From Methanobacteriota archaeon (lineage in GTDB: Archaea > Methanobacteriota > Methanobacteria > Methanobacteriales > Methanobacteriaceae), in the NCBI GenBank assembly GCA_023436175.1, contig JAEZKE010000095.1:15284-79283 (forward strand): a stretch of DNA of 64,000 nucleotides, written 5' to 3'. Of this stretch, positions 54,547 through 63,404 are shown piece by piece. Below the pieces are notes generated by a model that did no database searches, was not told the DNA's origin, and worked only from the letters and a program-made list of their open reading frames with translations. Positions within the stretch are counted from its first letter, which is position 1. Each line of letters begins with the position of its first letter. The translations under genes and the position numbers were made by a program.

Positions 54547-54630
54547 ATACTTTTTAATTGCTAAGGTAGGTTTTAATGGGTTAATTTTCAATATCTTTAG
54601 ATATTTAAGGGGGAAACTCATGGCAAGACC

Positions 54631-54827
54631 GTCAAAAATCATGGATTTTCGGGCTGCAAAATCATAGCTTGCAAAAACCGAAGGTTTTTGAAGCGACAAA
54701 TAATTCATGTTTGTAAGTTTCGAATTTTTAGGAAATGCTATGCATTTCCTAACTCCCAAAAATCTGTCAAATCTTTGATTTGACGCACCGAAAATCGTAG
54801 ATTTTCGAGTGCTTCGATTTTTGAGGA
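54631..54827. repeat. Modular hairpin repeat cluster
   Basis: Hairpins include GCAAAAACC/GGTTTTTG (54670-54690) and AGGAAATGC/GCATTTCCT (54730-54748). At 54756-54823 an outer stem CAAAAATC/GATTTTTG holds two hairpins, TCAAATC/GATTTGA and CGAAAATC/GATTTTCG, separated by CGCAC and followed by GTGCTTCG. The layout equals that of 12119-12190, with different but matching stem bases. Confidence 0.75.
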
Positions 54828-54937
54828 TTTTGAGAGATTTTGCAAGAGGTGAATTAATAATTAAAGAGGGTATTTTAAACCATTCTTAATACTCAACCAG
54901 CTCTTTGCCATTACAAAGAAAGATTAGCGCTTTTTGT

Positions 54938-54977
54938 ATATAATACTTTCTATTTATTTGGTATTATTACTTTCAAG
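54938..54977 (-). promoter_or_regulatory. TAATACTTT/ATTATTACTTT element between small genes
   Basis: TATAATACTTTCTATTT is followed after about 7 bases by TATTATTACTTTCAAGG. Directly downstream AATACTTACATAAAAAGTAATA adds a further inverted pair (54998-55019). It lies upstream of small gene 1 and immediately behind small gene 2. Confidence 0.6.
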
Positions 54978-55042
54978 GCCAATTTAGACAGAATCTTAAT
55001 ACTTACATAAAAAGTAATAAAAACAGAGGCGTTTTAATATAA

Positions 55043-55267
55043 CTATAATAAAGTTTTTTCAACAAAAATCAGATTTTCATCGTAGTTTAAGTTGTATTCC
55101 CGTTTATTCCAGTTAAGTTTTCTTAAAGAATTCTTTACAACTCTTAAATTAATTTCATTGTAAGGAAATGTTGTCCATGCTATGCAGGAACCTTTTCCTG
55201 CAAAATCTGTGTTTAATATTGTCAGTTTTTCTATTACTTCAGATTCAGCTAAACAGTTATTTTTCAC
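55043..55267 (-). CDS. Small regulon-linked protein (paralogue 2)
   Basis: A 74-residue protein of the same unknown family as the 54230 product. It shares S-C-I-A-W-T-T-F-P-Y-N-E-I-N-L and W-N-K-R-E-Y-N-L-N-Y-D-E-N-L-I-F-V-E-K. The start is GTG 55267, with GGAGGA about 7 bases upstream. No signal peptide or cysteine pair is present. An element with TAATACTTTCTATTT lies about 250 bases upstream at 55514. Its repeated pairing with the CobN-associated element suggests it works in the same process. Confidence 0.7.
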   Translation of the reverse strand: MKNNCLAESEVIEKLTILNTDFAGKGSCIAWTTFPYNEINLRVVKNSLRKLNWNKREYNLNYDENLIFVEKTLL

Positions 55268-55513
55268 GCCTATTCCTCCAAATAATTGGAAATTAATATA
55301 AAAATATAATTAAATATCCCATATTCCCAAACAATTACCTTTTTCAGTGTTAATTTTTAGTTTCCTCTAAAGGAGGAAAAAATATGGCAAAGCCAGCAAA
55401 TCAAAATATAAAATTGTAAACTTTGACATATATTTTAGTTAACACTTGAATTCATATTCAAGGTAATACAAATCTATTCTTTGCCATTAAAAACACGATT
55501 ATAGCTTCTCCAT

Positions 55514-55553
55514 ATATAATACTTTCTATTTTTATTTTATTATTACTTTTAAG
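55514..55553 (-). promoter_or_regulatory. TAATACTTT/ATTATTACTTTT element before small gene 2
   Basis: TATAATACTTTCTATTT and TATTATTACTTTTAAGG lie on one 40-base stretch. AGTAATACCTAAAC and AAAAGTAATG follow at 55571-55594, again in inverted orientation. The 503-base gap around it holds no gene; the segment at 55375-55400 resembles a ribosome site and ATG but opens no frame of note. Confidence 0.6.
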
Positions 55554-55770
55554 GTTAATTTATCCAGAATAGTAATACCTAAACTAAAAGTAATGTTATA
55601 ATATAAAGAGCAAACATATTAGATATTTAAATTTCAAAATGTCCAGTATAAAACTAAATTCTTAATAAAAACAGGAATTACTGTTATAAAATCGTTAAAT
55701 TATAAAAATAAAGATTAAATCTGTAAATAAGCTATTAAATCTTGATTTTAATAAAGTTAATTCTTTTAAA

Positions 55771-57414
55771 CTATTTACCATCCTTTCTCGAGATTCCCAA
55801 ATTCAGTTCCTCGAATTTTTCCATTAAAATATCCTTTGGACGTTTCAGTATTGCAGGATCTTCAATTATTTCTTTTGAGTATCTTAAAAGCTCTGAATTC
55901 TCAATTAATTCCTTTGAATGTTTTACTAGTTCTAATTCATTGATTATTTCGCTTGATTCTTCAATTATATCCTGCGGCGCAGGTATTATATCTGATTCCT
56001 GAATTATCTCTTTAGTTTCAGTTATTTTCCTCCGGTAAATTCCCACTGGAGAAAGTATAAGTATAATTATGCTTAAAAGTGCCCCTAACATCATTATCAA
56101 GTGCATTCCACTTGTAAAATTATATGCCGCCAGGTCATATAGTTGATTTTGCTGTAAAACATCCGGACTTATGGTTGTATACAGCAGTATACCTGCAATT
56201 GACACCCCAAACACCATTCCCAGATTTCTCATGGTTACAATAATACTGGAAGCTAATCCTTTCTTCTTATCAGGTATAACAGTCATGATTGCCCTGTTAT
56301 TTGGAGCCTGAAAAATTGCGGCACCTACTCCTAAAAGGGCTAATCTCCATACAACATCAAAGACATTAGAGAACATGGTAAGGGACGTCATAGAGTAAAA
56401 TGCCAAAGCGCTTATTAATGCCCCTATAATTGCCAGAGGTCTTGAACCTAGCCTGTCAGCCAATGTCCCACTTATAGGAGCCAAAATCATCATAACTACG
56501 GGGTTAACAGTCAATACAGCTCCAGTTAATGCAGGATTGCATAGTAAAACCTTTTGCAGGTAGAAAGGCATGATAAAGAGGAGCATATACATGCAGATAT
56601 AGTTGAAGTACAGACTGAGGTTAAATGCAGAAAATGTTTTGTTTTTAAATATTTCAAGGTCCAGAAGAGGATCATCTACCCTTTTCTCATTCCAGATAAA
56701 CAATATTAATGTTGTTACAGCCACAACAGCCATTATTATTGTCAAATTATCTAATTTTGATGTTTGAATATCATTAAGCAGGTATACTACAGAAAAAAGG
56801 CAAAAGTACTGTATTATTGCTCCAGGAGCATCTAATTTAACTGGTTTAGTTTCATCTCTTGTTAACACTTTATAACAAAGCAAAAAACTGGTTATGCCTA
56901 TGGGAATATTTACCAGGAATATAGTTTGCCAGCCAAAGAATGTTTGTATTAGTCCCCCAATTGCTGGACCAATTGCCAAACCTGCAGATATAGCCACTGC
57001 ATATATACCTAAAGCTTTACCAGTTTGACTGAGTGGGAAAGCGCTTTTAACTATACCTAAAGACACTGATATCATCAACGCCGCAGCAATTCCCTGTAAG
57101 CTCCTGAAAATTATTAAATAAGTTATTGAAGGGGACAAACTGCATAAAATTGACGTAGCAAGGAAACTAATCAATCCGACCATGTATATCCTTTCATGAC
57201 CGTAGAAATCACCTAATCGACCAAATAATAAGACAAAACCCAGTAAATTAATTAGATAAGCTGTTATTACCCATTCTGAGCTCGCTATACTTGTAGAAAA
57301 GAAAGCAGTGATTGTAGGTAACGAAACATTAACAATACTTGCATTAATAGGTACCATTATGGTTCCTACAGCAATTGCAAATAATATCCGCCATTTTCTC
57401 TCTAAAACATTCAA
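55771..57414 (-). CDS. MFS drug/solute exporter, DHA2 (EmrB/QacA) type
   Basis: A 547-residue transporter with 14 membrane helices. Motif A appears as G-R-L-G-D-F-Y-G-H-E-R near residue 65, motif C as G-L-A-I-G-P-A-I-G-G near 145, and A-D-R-L-G-S-R-P in the second half. About 70 residues after the last helix form a charged tail with repeated S-K-E-I/P-K-D-I units (E-I-I-E-D, E-L-I-E-N), which is unusual. The listed start is TTG 57414; GGTGAA precedes it, and ATT just before is also possible. The substrate is unknown. Confidence 0.85.
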   Translation of the reverse strand: MNVLERKWRILFAIAVGTIMVPINASIVNVSLPTITAFFSTSIASSEWVITAYLINLLGFVLLFGRLGDFYGHERIYMVGLISFLATSILCSLSPSITYLIIFRSLQGIAAALMISVSLGIVKSAFPLSQTGKALGIYAVAISAGLAIGPAIGGLIQTFFGWQTIFLVNIPIGITSFLLCYKVLTRDETKPVKLDAPGAIIQYFCLFSVVYLLNDIQTSKLDNLTIIMAVVAVTTLILFIWNEKRVDDPLLDLEIFKNKTFSAFNLSLYFNYICMYMLLFIMPFYLQKVLLCNPALTGAVLTVNPVVMMILAPISGTLADRLGSRPLAIIGALISALAFYSMTSLTMFSNVFDVVWRLALLGVGAAIFQAPNNRAIMTVIPDKKKGLASSIIVTMRNLGMVFGVSIAGILLYTTISPDVLQQNQLYDLAAYNFTSGMHLIMMLGALLSIIILILSPVGIYRRKITETKEIIQESDIIPAPQDIIEESSEIINELELVKHSKELIENSELLRYSKEIIEDPAILKRPKDILMEKFEELNLGISRKDGK

Positions 57415-57644
57415 AATAGTTTCACCTGAATATGAAATAAGGCTCTATTTAACTCTATTTTATATAAGAAGTTGCTAATAAATTTTTTGAACAATGTGAT
57501 TTTTAAAATTTAACCATTTATTAGATATTTAAAAGCATATTATCCCATTTGTAGTAAAATCAATTAACACAGATACATTTAAGCTTTAATTATTTAAAAA
57601 ATGCATAATAATACTTCTCAAAATAAAAATAAATTAGAATAAAG

Positions 57645-58070
57645 TTATTCGTCAAAGACTGTAACCTTATTCATTACATCGTTCTGTTTTATTTTGTTTA
57701 CAACATCCATTCCTTTAACGACTTTACCAAAAACGGTGTGTACTCCGTCAAGGTGTGGCTGTGGGGAATGGGTAATGAAGAACTGACTGCCACCAGTATC
57801 TTTACCTGCATGAGCCATGGAAAGAGCTCCAGTACCGTGTTTGTGAGGGTTTATTTCACATTTTATGGTGTAACCAGGTCCACCAGTTCCATTTCCTTTA
57901 GGACATCCTCCCTGAATGACAAAATTAGGGATAACCCTGTGGAATGTCAGGCCATTGTAAAATCCTTCGTTTGCAAGCTTTTCAAAGTTAGCTACTGTAT
58001 TTGGAGCCTCTTTATCAAAAAGTACGAGCTCTATATTTCCTTTATCAGTTTCAATTATCGCTTTTTTCAT
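57645..58070 (-). CDS. Cyclophilin-type peptidyl-prolyl isomerase
   Basis: A 141-residue compact cyclophilin. The catalytic Arg is in F-H-R-V-I-P-N-F-V-I-Q-G-G, and G-S-Q-F-F-I-T and H-L-D-G-V-H-T-V-F-G-K-V follow. With no signal peptide, it acts in the cytoplasm on X-Pro bonds. The length is that of bacterial PpiB-like and archaeal minimal forms. The ATG at 58070 follows a weak GGTGAAAAA. Confidence 0.93.
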   Translation of the reverse strand: MKKAIIETDKGNIELVLFDKEAPNTVANFEKLANEGFYNGLTFHRVIPNFVIQGGCPKGNGTGGPGYTIKCEINPHKHGTGALSMAHAGKDTGGSQFFITHSPQPHLDGVHTVFGKVVKGMDVVNKIKQNDVMNKVTVFDE

Positions 58071-58426
58071 TTTTTCACCAGTGATTAATTTATAATCCAG
58101 TAAAAAGTTTTAAAATTATTTATTAAACTCAAATTGTAGAAAGCAACACCCATTATTTCAAATACTTCCTATACTTCCACAATTTTTAACATGGAATAAT
58201 GTTTAATGAGATATTAAGATAGATATTTTATTATATTATATATGAATTTAACTACATTTAATCTTTAAATTAACAGATATATGTTTGAAAAAAATGATAC
58301 AATAAATCTAAAATTATGTTTTGGTCTTTAAATCATAAAATTTCTAAATTTTCCGGATGATTTAATAGGGCACAAAACAAATTACTTTAGTAAAATAAAT
58401 TTCAATGACATAATAAAATTTTCCAC

Positions 58427-58531
58427 TCACTCAAAAAATCAAAGATTTTTTGGTGTTTGAAAATTGAAGATTTTCAACTGTAAAAACATTTGGTTTTTAC
58501 ATGCCCAAAACACTTATGTGTTTGAGGATTT
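58427..58531. repeat. Modular hairpin repeat cluster upstream of argD
   Basis: CACTCAC then TCAAAAAATC/GATTTTTTG, GTGTTTGAAAATT/GATTTTCAACTG, TAAAAAC/GGTTTTTA, CATGCCCAAAACAC and GTGTTTGAGG follow in turn. This is the same connector order as at 63541-63693. It ends 20 bases before the argD start, so it may be part of the argD leader. The gap before it, from 58071, shows no gene. Confidence 0.75.
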
Positions 58532-58551
58532 TTGATTACGAAGGTGATTTA

Positions 58552-59727
58552 ATGAATACAGAAGAGATTATGGCTTTAGATAAAGAATACGTCATGCAAA
58601 CATATGGAAGATATCCTTTAGCCCTTGCAAAGGGACAGGGATCTATAGTTTGGGACGTTGAAGGTAAAACGTATATTGACTGTTTTGCAGGGATTGCCGT
58701 AAATAACATAGGGCATTCGCATCCTAAGGTTGTAGATGCCATATGTAACCAGGCTAAAAAGATGATCCACTGCTCAAACATTTATTATACGCAGGAACAG
58801 GTAGAATTGGCAAAATTACTCACCGGAGTTTCTCCACATGATAAAGCATTCTTCTGTAACAGCGGTGCAGAGGCAAATGAAGGGGCTGTAAAGCTTGCAC
58901 GGAAATTTACAGGAAACGGCGAAATAATTGCCATGGAAAACTCATTCCACGGCCGAACTCTTGCCATGATTACAGCTACAGGCCAACATAAATACAAAAA
59001 GGGCTTTGAGCCCCTGCCACCAGGATTTACACACGTTCCTTTCGGAGATATTGAAGCAGTTGCAGAAACTATAAATGAAAATACTGCTGCAGTTCTGGTT
59101 GAACCAATACAAGGGGAAGGAGGAGTTATAGTACCCCCAGAAGGTTACCTTAAAGAACTCAAAAAACTCTGTGATGAAAATGACGTTCTTTTAATCTTCG
59201 ACGAAGTACAGACAGGATTTGGAAGGACTGGAGAAATGTTTGCATCCGATCTTTTTGGTGTAACTCCAGATATAACTACTGTTGCTAAAGCTTTAGGTGG
59301 AGGATTCCCAATAGGCGCTGTACTTGCCCAAAAAGAGGTTGGAGAAGCATTTGAACCAGGAGACCATGCAGCAACCTTTGGTGGAAACCCGCTTGCATGT
59401 GCAGCTGCAAAAGCCAGTATTGAAACCATAATTGAAGAAAATCTGCCTCTAAAAGCAAAAGAAATGGGAGAATACTTAAAATACAAACTCAACGAGCAGA
59501 AAAAACTGTACGGAATCGTTGAAGATGTACGTGGCGAAGGTTTAATGATTGGAATGGAAATTGATATTGACTGTTCCGATATTGTAACCACTGCAAGAGA
59601 ACAGGGTGTCCTTATAAACTGTACAGCAGGTAACGTCTTAAGGTTTGTACCACCGCTTAACATAGATAAAGGTCAGATAGACACTGTTACATGTGTTTTA
59701 GAGACTATTTTAAATGACCTTTCTTAA
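58552..59727 (+). CDS. argD: Acetylornithine aminotransferase
   Basis: A 391-residue class III PLP aminotransferase. C-N-S-G-A-E-A-N-E-G-A marks the cofactor phosphate site, D-E-V-Q-T-G-F-G-R the ring contact, and the Schiff-base Lys is in T-T-V-A-K-A-L-G-G-G-F-P-I-G. Its length and N-terminal Y-G-R-Y-P-L match ArgD; related enzymes also act on succinyl-diaminopimelate. I start at ATG 58552, 7 bases after AAGGTG; the frame upstream reads hairpin repeats. It precedes lysA and dapF, but 257 bases separate it from lysA. Confidence 0.92.
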   Translation: MNTEEIMALDKEYVMQTYGRYPLALAKGQGSIVWDVEGKTYIDCFAGIAVNNIGHSHPKVVDAICNQAKKMIHCSNIYYTQEQVELAKLLTGVSPHDKAFFCNSGAEANEGAVKLARKFTGNGEIIAMENSFHGRTLAMITATGQHKYKKGFEPLPPGFTHVPFGDIEAVAETINENTAAVLVEPIQGEGGVIVPPEGYLKELKKLCDENDVLLIFDEVQTGFGRTGEMFASDLFGVTPDITTVAKALGGGFPIGAVLAQKEVGEAFEPGDHAATFGGNPLACAAAKASIETIIEENLPLKAKEMGEYLKYKLNEQKKLYGIVEDVRGEGLMIGMEIDIDCSDIVTTAREQGVLINCTAGNVLRFVPPLNIDKGQIDTVTCVLETILNDLS

Positions 59728-59984
59728 AAATGGATTATTTCCATTTAACTTTTGTTCTACAGGATCTGTTTTTAAAACAATATTTTTCAATAAATATCAT
59801 AAATTCCAGTGAAATTTCCATTTTTTAAACTTCAACATAAAACACTTTTTATAATAGGAAGAGAATAAATTTAATGTTTACTTCTTTTTTGGATTTCAAA
59901 ATTGAAGTGTTTGTTAACAAAATTAACAATTTTAGAACCCCAAAACTTTTGACAAAATTCAGAATGAATTTTGGAGGATTATAA

Positions 59985-61271
59985 ATGCAATTTGATCTTA
60001 AAACAAATGAAAAAGGAAATTTAAGCATCGGTGGAGCAGATGCTATAACACTTACAGAAAAATATGACACTCCCCTTTACGTTATAGACGAGATGAAAAT
60101 ACGGGATAACTACAGAAGGCTTTATAATGCGTTTTCCAGCCAGTACGGAGATTTTAAAATATTCTACGCCTGTAAAGCAAATACAAACCTTGCGGTAATG
60201 CGAATATTGGAACAGGAAGGAAGCTGTATTGACGCAGTATCCCCTGGAGAAGTATATACCTCACTTCTTGCCGGTTTTGAACCTGAAAGAATTTTATACA
60301 CAGGAAACAACGTTACTGACGAAGAACTCAAATTTGCAGTATCATCAGGCGTTACAATAAATCTGGACTCAATTTCAGCCCTTAAAAGGCTGTCTAAATT
60401 AACCGACCCTGAAAAAGTTAGAATATCATTCAGGGTAAACCCAATGGTCGGTGCTGGACACCATGAACACTGTATAACTGGTGGTGAACTATCTAAATTT
60501 GGTGTAATGGAAAAAGAAGCAGCTGATGTTTACAGTTTAGCACAAGACCTTGGATTTACACCTGTCGGAATTCACACTCACATAGGATCTGGAATACTTG
60601 ACCCCGAACCATTTATGCTTGCAGTTGAAACCCTGATGGACATTACAGGAAAAGTACACGAAGAGGCAGGAGTCAAATTTGAATTTATAGACTTCGGCGG
60701 CGGACTCGGAATTCCATACGAACCACAGGAAAACAAACTTGACATAGACCACTTCTCAAAAGAAATTGTAGGTCTCTTTAAAAATAAATTAAACGAGTAC
60801 AACCTCGGAAAACCTACAATGTACCTCGAACCAGGTAGATACATAGTTGGAAACGCTTCAACGCTCCTTACAAAAGTAAATACCATAAAACAGAGTTACA
60901 GGAAATTTGCAGGTGTAGATGCTGGTTTTAATACTCTTTTACGTCCTTCAATGTACGGTTCATACCACCACATCGTGGTTGCAAACAAACCAGAAGCAGA
61001 AGTTACCCAGAATATCGACATTGCTGGAAATATATGTGAATCTGGAGATTTATTTGCAAGGGACAGGCCATTACCTGAAGTCGAAGAAGGCGACATTATT
61101 GCAATCTTAAATGCAGGAGCATATGGATTTTCAATGTCATCACAGTACAACTCACGCCCAAAAACTGCCGAAGTACTTGTAACCGACGGTGAAAGTGAAG
61201 TTATAAGGGAAAGGGAAACCTTTGCAGATGTTCTTGCAAAACAAAATGTACCTGTAAGACTTTTAAAATAG
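59985..61271 (+). CDS. lysA: Diaminopimelate decarboxylase
   Basis: A 428-residue alanine-racemase-fold PLP enzyme that forms lysine from meso-diaminopimelate. The PLP Lys is in Y-A-C-K-A-N-T-N-L near residue 65. H-I-G-S-G, D-F-G-G-G-L-G-I-P and E-P-G-R-Y-I-V define the cofactor and substrate sites. The C-terminal G-A-Y-G-F-S-M-S-S-Q-Y-N-S-R-P is conserved. GGAGGATTATAA leads to the ATG. dapF follows 116 bases later and supplies its substrate. Confidence 0.95.
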   Translation: MQFDLKTNEKGNLSIGGADAITLTEKYDTPLYVIDEMKIRDNYRRLYNAFSSQYGDFKIFYACKANTNLAVMRILEQEGSCIDAVSPGEVYTSLLAGFEPERILYTGNNVTDEELKFAVSSGVTINLDSISALKRLSKLTDPEKVRISFRVNPMVGAGHHEHCITGGELSKFGVMEKEAADVYSLAQDLGFTPVGIHTHIGSGILDPEPFMLAVETLMDITGKVHEEAGVKFEFIDFGGGLGIPYEPQENKLDIDHFSKEIVGLFKNKLNEYNLGKPTMYLEPGRYIVGNASTLLTKVNTIKQSYRKFAGVDAGFNTLLRPSMYGSYHHIVVANKPEAEVTQNIDIAGNICESGDLFARDRPLPEVEEGDIIAILNAGAYGFSMSSQYNSRPKTAEVLVTDGESEVIRERETFADVLAKQNVPVRLLK

Positions 61272-61387
61272 GAAATTACTATAATCAGAAGCTTTTAATG
61301 TAATATGAAATTATTCTTAGGGATAAAATCCATATTACATTATAAAAAGCTTTAAATATACTATTATAATTTAATGAGGCTTAATTA

Positions 61388-62257
61388 ATGAGTTTAAAAG
61401 AAATTGAATTTTCAAAAATGCACGGGCTCGGAAATGACTACATCGTAATCGATGAAATGAATGAAGAAATTATTCCAGAGGATAAAAAACCAGAAATTAC
61501 AGCAGAACTCTGCAGGCGTGGTTTTTCAATTGGAGCTGATGGAGTTATATTCGTTACTCCGTCCACATCTGAAGATATATGGTTTAGAATCTTCAATTCA
61601 GACGGATCTGAAGCTGAAATGTGTGGAAATGGAATAAGGTGTTTTTCCAAGTTTGTATATGACAAAGGGATCATAAATAAAGAAAATATAGACGTTGAAA
61701 CACTCGGCGGAACCAAAAAAGTAGAGTTGACCATCGAAGATGGAAAAGTAGCATCTTCAAAAGTTAATATGGGTAATGCAACCTTTAAAACATCAGAGAT
61801 CCCAATGACAAGTGACAAAGAAGAGTTTCTTGACGACGAATTAATTGTGGATGGGAATCCACTTAAAATGAGTGCTGTAAGTTTTGGAAACCCCCATGCC
61901 GTAATATTTACCGATAATCTTGATGATGTGCCTCTAAATGAAATTGGTCCCGTAATTGAAGCACATGAAGCATTTCCACAGAAAATCAATGTGCATTTCG
62001 TGAAAATATTAAGTAAAAACGAAATAGACATGATTACATGGGAACGCGGTGCTGGTGTGACCTTTGCATGTGGTACTGGAGCTACTTCATGCGTAATAAC
62101 CGGATTCAAACTTGGAAAACTCGATAATGATGTCCTTGTACATCTTCCAGGTGGAGACCTTAAAATAAATGTTTATGAAAATGGTGAAACTTTAGGCGCA
62201 TTCATGGAAGGGGACGCCGTCTTAATCTTTGACGGAAAGATAGAACTTAATCTTTAA
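61388..62257 (+). CDS. dapF: Diaminopimelate epimerase
   Basis: A 289-residue two-domain epimerase that converts LL- to meso-diaminopimelate. The two catalytic cysteines are in E-M-C-G-N-G-I-R-C and F-A-C-G-T-G-A-T-S-C. H-G-L-G-N-D-Y at the start is also conserved. GAGGCTTAATTA precedes ATG 61388, and a TATA-like TTTAAATATA lies about 35 bases upstream of it, so dapF may have its own promoter as well as run-on from lysA. Confidence 0.95.
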   Translation: MSLKEIEFSKMHGLGNDYIVIDEMNEEIIPEDKKPEITAELCRRGFSIGADGVIFVTPSTSEDIWFRIFNSDGSEAEMCGNGIRCFSKFVYDKGIINKENIDVETLGGTKKVELTIEDGKVASSKVNMGNATFKTSEIPMTSDKEEFLDDELIVDGNPLKMSAVSFGNPHAVIFTDNLDDVPLNEIGPVIEAHEAFPQKINVHFVKILSKNEIDMITWERGAGVTFACGTGATSCVITGFKLGKLDNDVLVHLPGGDLKINVYENGETLGAFMEGDAVLIFDGKIELNL

Positions 62258-62261
62258 GTTC

Positions 62262-62550
62262 TATTGCCTATCAAAATCGAAGAATTTGGATAAGATCATC
62301 AGAATTAAAGGTTAATTCTGATGGACTGGCAAAATTGAAAATTTTGCCAAGATAATAAAAATTAATATTTAATTTTAGAAAATGTTTGCAAAATCTTCGA
62401 TTTTGCAACAGCAAAAAACAAAGTTTTTTGCATGCTCTGCATTTTCTAACCTTTCGGAAATAATAGATTTCCAATTCATCAAACGCTTTGCGTTTGAATG
62501 TCCCAAAAAATTCATAGAATTTTTTGAGGATTTTTATTGCCTATCAAAAT
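62262..62550. repeat. Hairpin cluster flanked by a 16-base direct repeat
   Basis: TATTGCCTATCAAAAT occurs exactly at 62262-62277 and at 62535-62550. Between are CATCAGAATTA/TTAATTCTGATG (about 62298-62322), GCAAAATT/AATTTTGC, GCAAAATC/GATTTTGC (62390-62408), GCAAAAAAC/GTTTTTTGC, CAAACGC/GCGTTTG and CAAAAAATTC/GAATTTTTTG (62504-62527). The repeat suggests an inserted unit with duplicated target, or a duplicated end. The stretch to 62704 has no gene. Confidence 0.65.
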
Positions 62551-62704
62551 TATGGAAATTGAGCTTTAATTAAACAAAAGCTCTTATCCTTTAATTTTAG
62601 ATAATTAAATTCACTAATTTTTAATTTATTTTTTTATTTAAAGCTTTTTAATCCCAATATTAATTATTCTTAATGTTTTTTTAATAAATATTGTTTTCAA
62701 TAGA

Positions 62705-63342
62705 TTATTCACTGGTTAAAGCCATATACACCATTATTCTTCCAAGATCAGTCATTAAATAAAAGTCTTCAGTCTCTTTTCCCTTTTCTAAAATGTCTGT
62801 GCTGTAATAAGCATGCGCTTTTTCTTCACCAGGTACAAATTCCTTCGTTTCAAAATATTTTAAAATTCCTACATCAGATAATTTCTCTAAATATCCTTTT
62901 GCACTGTCTTCTGCGATTCCAAATTCTTTATTAATAGATTAGGATCAATGAATCCATGACAATCAGCTAATTTTAATATTTCACTTTCTTTATCATCAAG
63001 TGCACCTGTAGGGATAATAGGGAGCTGCTGAAGTTCTCCATGGCTCAATACATATGTTGGATTTAAAGAACGTATTTGAGCAAGCCATAAAAGGTACACA
63101 CCAATTCTATCTGGCCTAACTATAATTGAAAAATCATCCACATCATTTAAAATAGCGTTAGCTTTATGGATAATATCTTCAAATCGGTTTTTTATCTTTA
63201 TATAATCAGTTTTAACTTCAAAATCCCTAAATTTCGCTTTTTTAGATGATATAATTATCATCCTATCTGGTTTAACTTCAGATACCGCATCTTGAATATT
63301 ATTTTTACTTTTAAGATTTGTTATCAATATTTTTTCACTCAT
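62705..63342 (-). pseudogene. Frameshifted sensor-winged-helix protein gene
   Basis: ATG 63342 (after GGTGATATC) encodes a Rossmann-like sensor domain: I-L-I-T-N-L, M-I-I-I-S-S-K-K-A, then I-V-R-P-D-R-I-G-V-Y-L-L-W-L-A-Q. The frame stops at 62887. In the next frame, the missing winged-helix part resumes at once (N-K-E-F-G-I-A-E-D-S-A-K-G-Y-L-E-K-L, V-G-I-L-K-Y) and runs to TAA 62705. Loss of one A near 62940 (CTATTAAT for CTAATTAAT) would explain it. The layout matches the 31226 and 35754 proteins, though the sequences are distant. A sequencing error is possible. Confidence 0.65.
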
Positions 63343-63404
63343 GATATCACCAACAAGCTAGAGGTAAAGAAATAGAAAAATTTTGGTTTTTTATATTAAA
63401 ATAA

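Noticed and set aside
62278..62534. Protein-coding insertion sequence
   Set aside because: The 257 bases between the direct repeats hold only hairpins and no transposase frame.
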